Below are positions 57,778 through 64,000 of a stretch of 64,000 nt of DNA, in pieces; positions within the stretch are counted from its first letter, which is position 1, and every line of letters starts with the position of its first letter. This DNA comes from Saururus chinensis (Eukaryota; Streptophyta; Magnoliopsida; Piperales; Saururaceae): NCBI GenBank assembly GCA_035235625.1, contig CP141146.1, positions 40,283,709-40,347,708 on the forward strand. The letters run 5' to 3'. Both the position numbers and the translations under genes were made by a program. The notes beneath the pieces are model-generated. The model saw only the letters and a list, made by a program, of their open reading frames with translations, searched no databases and had not been told where the DNA came from.

Positions 57778-59651
57778 TGTCACACCCCACCACACCCTGC
57801 TTGATCTGAACCCCATCTAGGTTGGTGAGACATAGTGCAATGAAATGGAAGAATGATGAATCGTCAATTCTTATTGAAGTACACAACACATGCTCTTTTT
57901 GTCACTATAGTACACCCCACCACACCCTGCTTGTGATCACAACGGAAGGTAAAAGAGATAAAGATTAAGTATCACTTAGTTCATAAACACCTACAACAAT
58001 ACATAAAGTAAATAATCACAAGCCTTAAGGCTACATTATGTCTAAAGCCATCACAGGCTATCCCAAGAGTGAATTAAAGTCAAGTCTAACATGAAAATAA
58101 CACACAATATAAATCTAAAGCATGGCAAAGTAACTAGCCTCATCTCTCATGCACTATCTACTCATCCTCGAGCTCGTGATAAAATCCATCTTGAGTACTT
58201 GTATGACACAGTAACAACCCCAAAACAAAATGACAAACAAAAGAGGGGTGAGGTTAGCTTAGTAAGGGTTTTAAAATGAAGCATAAGTTTGTGATAATAC
58301 TATATACATTTTCCATTAGAAATCAATTTAAACATGCATCACATATCCATTTTCTTCCCCTCTGCATCATGAGTTAAATCACATTCCGTATTCACATTTA
58401 CACCACCTGTGCATCATAGGCTCATTTAGAATTCATTACACACATGTACAACCTATGTAATCATTTAAGTTTCATGGTTTATTCACATCCTGCATGAATC
58501 AAGTATCAACATACACAATTACACTGCATAATTAAGTGTATAAAACCACATTTCATCGTGCATGTTCAAGTATAAGCATTCCGTACTCATCCTATGTAAA
58601 CATGAGCATCATTGTTCTTACTCAACTTGTGTTAATGAACATTATAATCTATACACATGCATAACAGACAAAATAATTCTACTTATCTTGGCTGAAGCAC
58701 AAGCAGACCTCCTCATGCTAGAAATCCTAAATGGAAGTCTAAATTCCTAAAAAGAAAAATTAGAGGAGTTTGGGTAAATCCCTAACAAGGAATAACCCTT
58801 GGTAAGCCGGTGTACATGGACAAACCAACATGGATTCTTAGGTCTAGAAAGACTCATAAATTTAACTCATTATAGCATTCCGCTCTTCTCACCTGTGAGG
58901 AAACCCGTCATCTAAGGGACATAAACCCCGTTCTTTCAGACATAAAATGGATTTCATAAATCTCCGATGCTGCTAATATAGAAAACTACAGTATCCATTC
59001 CATTAATCAAGATCAAACGCAATTAATCTCTATTTACAAATCATTCTCATGATGCATGCAACATGATATATACGTGAGCAATGTTTAATGGATACAAGCA
59101 TAAGTAAACATATCTTAATCAATCTTAAATGTATGAAGCATGCTCCATTTGTGTCAAATAAAAATTATATAAGCATGGGCTTTGAGTCAAATAAAAATCA
59201 TATAAGCATGAGTAAGAGATACATTCATAGATATATTTTTAATTTAGCTAAAGCATGTGTAACACGGCTTATTGGTAATTAAAAAGACATGTGCAAGCAT
59301 TCATACCCTTTCATGAACATAAGCTACTAATGTCATGGAATAAATATGAAGAAATAACTAAAATATGGATTTAAATTGAGTAGAATATCATATTAAGCTT
59401 AAACATACATAGTTATCTCTTTAATTAAGCTAAAAAATATATAGCATGCTCCATATGAGATTAAGGTGGCATGTGTAAGTATTCCTAGCTCATCATGGTC
59501 ATAATATACCGAAATCATGACAAAATAAAAAGGAATGACCGAATATTCACTAAAAATGGCCATATACCCAATCAACAGTATGGTCATTCGAAAGGCCAGA
59601 CTGCCCATTCGAACTCTCAAAACAATTCACTTTTTTGGTTTGGCTTCCTCC
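57778..59651 (+). mobile_element. LTR K (A-like family), left part; interrupted by element J
   Basis: It begins TGTCACACCCC within the CACTA leader. It shares with A1/A2 the phrase TGCATGCAACATGATA near 59050 and the TTCGAA-like motif cluster at 59536-59612. That cluster is followed by CTTTTTTGGTTTGGCTTCCTC, against CTTTTTTGATTCGTCTTCCTC in A1 at about 40260. A 24-base phrase around CACCCCACCACACCC occurs twice (57783 and 57913). The remainder should lie beyond J, off the window, so solo or full status is unknown. Confidence 0.7.
59536..59612. repeat. TTCGAA-like motif cluster in LTR K
   Basis: GACCGAATATTCAC, GGTCATTCGAAAGGCC and TGCCCATTCGAACTC lie within 80 bases, at the place corresponding to the clusters in A1 (40150-40250) and A2 (36589-36757). 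Confidence 0.65.
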
Positions 59652-60080
59652 TGTTATGGACCTGGTCCGAACCCCTTTGTAAATACATTGTAAATACCTT
59701 TTAATGTCTTTCTTTATGTTTTTATGCATTTTCCTTTAATTTTATGTAACCATGCCCGTACGGCCACTTTGGCTGCCACTCCAGCAATATTCGAAAAATC
59801 CCTTATGCTATATAGGGGGAGGGTAGTGCTTGAATGGTTGCCATTGCTTTGTAAACACGTTGATAGTGAATGCAATCCACTTTCTTGCTTGTGTTCATTT
59901 GTTTCTTTGCAATGTGTCACTCCCTTTCCCCCTACCTCTTGCTTTGCAAGGCCCTTCGCATGTGATCCGCGCAGCGCCTTGCCCAACAAGAACTCTTGTT
60001 CCCTTCGATAGGCTGACTTGCCGGGCGGAAAGCCTTGCAAGTGCCGCACGGTAGCCTTTCCATTGAGTAGGGCCATGACA
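59652..60080 (+). repeat. 5' LTR of element J
   Basis: It begins TGTTATGGACC and ends GGGCCATGACA, imperfect 11-base inverted ends. It is directly followed, after two bases, by the primer site. The preceding CCTCC (59647-59651) is the expected TSD copy, not checkable here. It lies within LTR K. Confidence 0.8.
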
Positions 60081-60082
60081 GT

Positions 60083-60094
60083 TGGTATCAGAGC
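60083..60094 (+). other. Primer-binding site of element J (initiator Met-tRNA type)
   Basis: TGGTATCAGAGC is the standard complement of the plant initiator tRNA-Met 3' end and fixes the LTR end two bases upstream. Confidence 0.9.
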
Positions 60095-60125
60095 CTTGGT
60101 TTTGGACATTCAATCTTCGAAAGAG

Positions 60126-61600
60126 ATGCCGAAGTCGGTGGCTGAAGCGAGCGGGGTGGAAGAGCCTGCCCCCATGCCATCGAAGACGTCGAAAACATTG
60201 TTGTGTGTGGAAGCTGTGGAAGAGCAGCTTGCTTCCCTTGCAACCAATTTCGGCAAGCTGGATGATAAGGTTCACTCCCTAGAACATGGGAGGAAAGGAA
60301 CCGTGATTTGAGTTCGGTGAATCGCGAGCTGATCAATGAGCTTCGCGATGATGTACAAGTGATCGTGGCTTCCTTACAAGAAGAGATTCATGGCTTGGCA
60401 GCCCAGGTGTCGCTCCTCATGTGCAATGCTGCTCGCCAAGAACCTCTGGGTACGATGGGCGGACAGAGACGCCCCAAAGTGCCAGAACCCACTCCATACA
60501 GTGGGGCAAGAGATGCTAAGCAACTCGAAAACTTTTTGTTTGATATGGAGCAATACCTTCGGGTTGTTAACCCAGAGACCGAAGAAGCAAAAGTGGCTAT
60601 GGCCACTATGTATTTGTCCAACAATGCCAAGCTGTGGTGGAGGACTAAGTACAATGAGATAACAAGAGGCCTAGTCTGGATTGAGACATGGGAGGAGCTG
60701 AAGAGACAACTCAAGACTCAATTTCTTCTTGAAAATGTTGAGTTCATTGCTCGGAGAAACCTTAGACATCTCCAACAGACAGGGACTATTCGGGAATATG
60801 TTAAGCAATTTTCCGCCCTCATGTTGGACATTCGTGACATGTCTGAGAAGGAACTCGAAAACTTTTTGTTTGATATGGAGCAATACCTTCGGTTGTTAAC
60901 CCAGAGACCGAAGAAGCAAAAGTGGCTATGGCCACTATGTATTTGTCCGACGATGCCAAGCTGTGGTGGAGGACTAAGTACAATGAGATGACGAGAGGCC
61001 TAGCCCGGATTGAGACATGGGAGGAGCTGAAGAGTCAACTCAAGACTCAATTTCTTCTTGAAAATGTTGAGTTCATTGCTCGGAGAAACCTTAGACATCT
61101 CCAACAGACAGGGACTGTTCGGGAATATGTTAAGCAATTTTCCGCCCTCATGTTGGACATTCGTGACATGTCTGAGAAGGATACGCTATTTTTCTTTTTG
61201 GAAGGACTCAAGCCGTGGGTTCAGACTGAATTATAAAGGCGGGGTGTAAGAGATTTGACCACTGCTGTTACAGAAGCAAAACGCCTTACCGACTATACTA
61301 ACAAAGGCGGTTTGAGAAAGAACACCGCCAACCAGAGGGATACCCGATATGGCCAGAAAGATCAAGGGTCGTTCACTGGGGGCCAAGATAAAGGCAAGAG
61401 CAAGATGGGCGAGAGGAGACCTTTTTATAGGAACGAGGGACAAAGGATAGACAACGTAGCATTTCAACCACGCAAGCTTCCGTGTTTCCTTTGTAATGGT
61501 CCGCACCTTGTTCGAGATTGCCCACAGAAAAAAGAGCTCAATGCCCTATATGCTCAAATATCAAGTTCTGAAGCTGCCACTGAAGGGGCATCTAGCGACG
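60126..61600 (+). pseudogene. gag of element J, with internal tandem duplication
   Basis: The likely start is the ATG at 60126 (MPKSVAEASG). A frameshift near 60290 moves the reading to the frame that continues as SSVNRELINELRDD, a probable coiled coil. The capsid-like part (LENFLFDMEQYLRVVNPETE, LWWRTKYNEI) occupies 60520-60850. It is then repeated in tandem (60852-61180), out of frame in its first part because one G is missing. It continues through LFFFLEGLKPWVQTEL, a stop at 61234, and a zinc knuckle CFLCNGPHLVRDC at about 61484-61522. Gag would form the particle core. The stop and frameshifts make it non-functional. Confidence 0.88.
60522..61180 (+). repeat. 330-bp tandem duplication within gag of J
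   Basis: Unit 1 is 60522-60851 and unit 2 is 60852-61180, both starting AACTCGAAAACTTTTTG. They differ by a few substitutions and by one base (CGGGTTG against CGGTTG). The junction is exact at ...GAGAAGG|AACTCG. Confidence 0.93.
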
Positions 61601-61659
61601 AAGAGGCAGAACCAAAGATGGGGGCATTACGATTGATCAATTCACTCAAGGGACAAGAT

Positions 61660-64000
61660 ATAACCAAACCCTCTCAGGCTAAAGGTTTAATGTATATTGG
61701 GATTTGCTTAAATGGAGTCCCAACTCAAGCCATGGTCGACACTGGAGCTACTCACACCTTCGTCTCCAACAATGAGATCAAACACCTTGGGTTACAGTTA
61801 GTAAAAGACTCCAGCCGGATGAAGGCCGTGAACTCCGAAGCTCACCCTATAACTGGATTAGCTAAGGATGTTCCCATTTCCATCGGAAACTGGTTTGGGA
61901 TAATTAATCTTATGGCTGTTCGCTTGGATGATTTTCAGGTTATCTTGGGGATGGACTTTCTACAAGGTGCAAGTGTGGTGCTGATGCCGCACCTAGGATC
62001 GATATGCATGTTCAACAAATCCAGCCCATGCATGGTCCCAACCATTCAGAAGGACAAGCCTACGACTGAGCACTTGTCAGCCATACAACTTGACAAGGGC
62101 TTGAGGAAGGGTGAGTCCACTTACATTGTCGCCATGCGAATGGAGGATCAATCGCCGGATGATGTGCCTACTCATCCAGAAGTTAAGGCGGTCCTTTCGA
62201 AATAGCGGATGTGATGCCGAAAGCACTTCCCAAACACCTCCCACCAAGGAGAGTTATTGATCATCAAATTGAGCTATAACCGGGTGCCAAGCCTCCAACT
62301 CGCGCCCCCTACCGGATGGCACCGCCCGAGCTTGCAGAATTGCGAAGACAACTTGATGAACTTCTTGAAGCAGGTTTCATCCGTTCCGCTAAAGCGCCCT
62401 TTGGATCTCCAGTCCTCTTCCAAAAGAAACATGATGGAAGTTTGCGTTTATGTATTGATTACCATGCCCTCAACAAGTTGACGGTGAAGAACAGAGATCC
62501 CCTTCCACTCATTGCTGACCTTTTTGATCAACCGGGAGATGCCCGATACTTCTCAAAGTTGGATCTACGTTTGGGGTACTATCAAGTTCAAATTGCTGAA
62601 GGGGACGAAGCAAAGACTACTTGCGTTACCCGCTATGGGGCCTTTGAGTTCCTCGTCATGCCCTTTGGACTAACGAATGCCCCGGCTACGTTCTACATCT
62701 TGATGAATGATATTTTTTGGGAGTTCCTTGACAAGTTTGTGGTTATCTATTTAGATGACATTGTCATTTACAGCAAGACTATAAAAGAGCACATTGATCA
62801 TCTGAAGACTATTTTTGAAGTTCTCCGGTACAATCAACTGTACGTCAAGTTGGAGAAATGTTCTTTTGCTAAGGAGGAGATCTTATTCTTAGGACACATC
62901 ATCGGAGGTGGACAAGTCCGTATGGATACATCGAAAGTTCACGCAATTGATGAATGGCCTACCCCGACTAAGGTGCGAGAGTTGCGAGCTTTCCTTGGTC
63001 TGGCTAATTACTATCAGTGGTTCATTCAGGGGTACTCACAAAAAGCCACCCCTCTGACTGACTTACTCAAGAAAGATCGTCCCTAGTGTTGGTCTGAGAA
63101 ATGCCAAACTGCCTTTGCTGAACTAAAGAAGGCTATGACTGAAGACCCTGTGCTCCGCCTCCCTAACTACATGAAGCCCTTTGAGATGCAAACGGATGCC
63201 TCTGAATACGCCATCGGAGGTGTTTTGGTTCAAGATGGACACCCGGTAGCTTTCGAGAGTCGCAAACTGAATGAGACCGAGCGAAGGTATACCATGCAAG
63301 AGAAGGAGATGACAGCCATCATTCATTGTCTTCACACTTGGTGACATTATTTGCTAGGTTCTCAATTCGTTATTAAGACTGACAACATTGCTGCCAGCTA
63401 CTTCCAAACCCAGAAGAAGCTCTCTCCGAAACAAGCTCGTTGGCAAGATTTCCTTGCCAAATTCGCCTTCACCTTGGAGTACAAACCTGGCCGAGATAAC
63501 ACTGTCGCCAACATGTTGAGCCGGAAGACTGAGTATGAGGATCCTACCACTGTTGAGTTAAACAAGTTGGGCCATGTCAGCCAGTGTAGAAGCTACCTAC
63601 ATACTCGAATTCGGGTTGCACTAAACAAAGATGCATTGGCACCCTCTCTTCTCCAGCAAGTCACTGAGGGAAAAACTCGCAAGTTTTGGGTGGAAGATGG
63701 ACTACTGATGACAAAAGGGAAGCGCCTCTACGTGCCAAAGGCTGACAATCTTAGGAAGGATGTCCTTATGGAATGCCATGACACACCGTGGGCTGGACAT
63801 CCAGGTATCCACCGCACCTTAGCTCTCTTAGAAAGGGGGTATTTTTGGCCTCACATGGGCGACGATGTCAAAGAGTATGTTCACACCTGCCTCACATGCC
63901 AACAGGATAAGGTTGAACGGGACAAACCCCGTGGCCTTGTGGAACCACTACCCGTGCTAGACGGGCCATGGGAGAGTGTCTCCCTAGACTTCATCTCCGC
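61660..64000 (+). pseudogene. pol of element J: protease, reverse transcriptase, RNase H, integrase start (partial)
   Basis: The protease has VDTGATHTFVS at about 61735-61767 and GMDFLQGA near 61950. A frameshift/stop at about 62203 and a stop near 62277 precede the RT. The RT is open from 62316 to 63086, with [27 protein letters not shown] and the intact catalytic YLDDIVIY at about 62748. A TAG at 63084 and a TGA at 63342 each replace a probable Trp codon. RNase H contains TDASEYAIGGVL (about 63195) and the text after 63345. Integrase shows the HHCC-type pattern HDTPWAGHPGIH ... CLTCQQDK (63779-63910) and ends with LDFIS at the window edge. The two stops may be simple G-to-A changes. Confidence 0.9.

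Larger units (their letters stand above)
59652..64000 (+). mobile_element. Ty3/gypsy chromovirus-type retrotransposon J (continues past window end)
   Basis: It has a 429-bp 5' LTR, a primer site of the initiator-Met-tRNA type, then gag, protease, reverse transcriptase, RNase H and the start of integrase in Ty3/gypsy order. The short LTR, primer type and RNase H wording (FQTQKKLSPKQARWQDFLA) suggest a Galadriel-like chromovirus, but the chromodomain would lie outside the window. Coding text is far better kept than in B1/B2, so this is the youngest element here, yet it still has frameshifts and stops. Confidence 0.85.

Noticed and set aside
57778-60080. A single 2.3-kb 5' LTR for element J
   Set aside because: The part next to the primer site has its own LTR ends (TGTTATGGACC ... 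GGGCCATGACA, 429 bp), while the part before it aligns with the A-family LTR, so two elements are nested.
59724-60336. Frames on both strands around the J LTR end
   Set aside because: They cross the LTR and primer site or shadow the gag start on the other strand.

Overview
The window is nuclear DNA from a flowering plant: AT-rich, with nested transposable elements filling almost all of it. The species cannot be told from the sequence. I found one convincing intact host gene. It is a single-exon gene on the minus strand (45880-46563) for a plant protein with a PNRC-type proline-rich motif. No tRNA, rRNA, CRISPR array or bacterial feature was seen. Element boundaries below come from reading TG...CA ends and target-site duplications (TSDs) directly in the sequence; identities were judged by eye, not computed.

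Region 1 (1 to about 43338) is one old Mutator-like element (MULE). It has long terminal inverted repeats (TIRs) and a decayed gene that combines a MuDR-type transposase with a plant mobile domain (PMD). Its own DNA is only about 8.6 kb (1-6554 and 41297-43338). The rest arrived in layers. Solo LTR A1 (6555-41296) landed in the PMD part. Two full Athila-like Ty3/gypsy elements, B1 (7926-26172) and B2 (26643-39791), then landed in A1 only 470 bp apart. B1 was hit by solo LTR C (9576-14616), which was itself hit by solo LTR D (10630-12047). B1 was also hit by solo LTR E (17804-21344), which lies inside its reverse transcriptase. B2 was hit by solo LTR A2 (34435-37852). With the insertions removed, B1 and B2 come to about 9.66 and 9.73 kb, and A1 and A2 to about 3.34 and 3.42 kb, so the nesting model is self-consistent.

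Region 2 (43339-48242) is the only gene-like interval. It holds a 223-bp hairpin MITE with a 9-bp TSD, the PNRC-motif gene, and a 514-bp hAT-type element with an 8-bp TSD upstream of the gene.

Region 3 (about 47980-53760) is a G-rich minisatellite-like tract split by solo LTR G (48243-53438, minus orientation). G carries solo LTR F (48811-51479) and a run of 33 G.

Region 4 (54295 to the window end) starts with the terminus and subterminal array of a CACTA (En/Spm) transposon. The array includes about 2 kb of almost pure polypurine DNA in higher-order repeats. The element is broken by an A-like LTR (K, from 57778). K is broken in turn by a Ty3/gypsy chromovirus-type element (J, from 59652) with a 429-bp LTR, an initiator-Met-tRNA-type primer site and a gag-pol that runs off the window end.

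All transposon genes seen here carry stops or frameshifts. The most unusual structures are the transposase-plus-PMD MULE with a duplicated TIR, the CACTA polypurine array, the paired LTR tandem arrays, and the repeated TTCGAA/CGATCGATCGG-like motifs in LTRs of different families.
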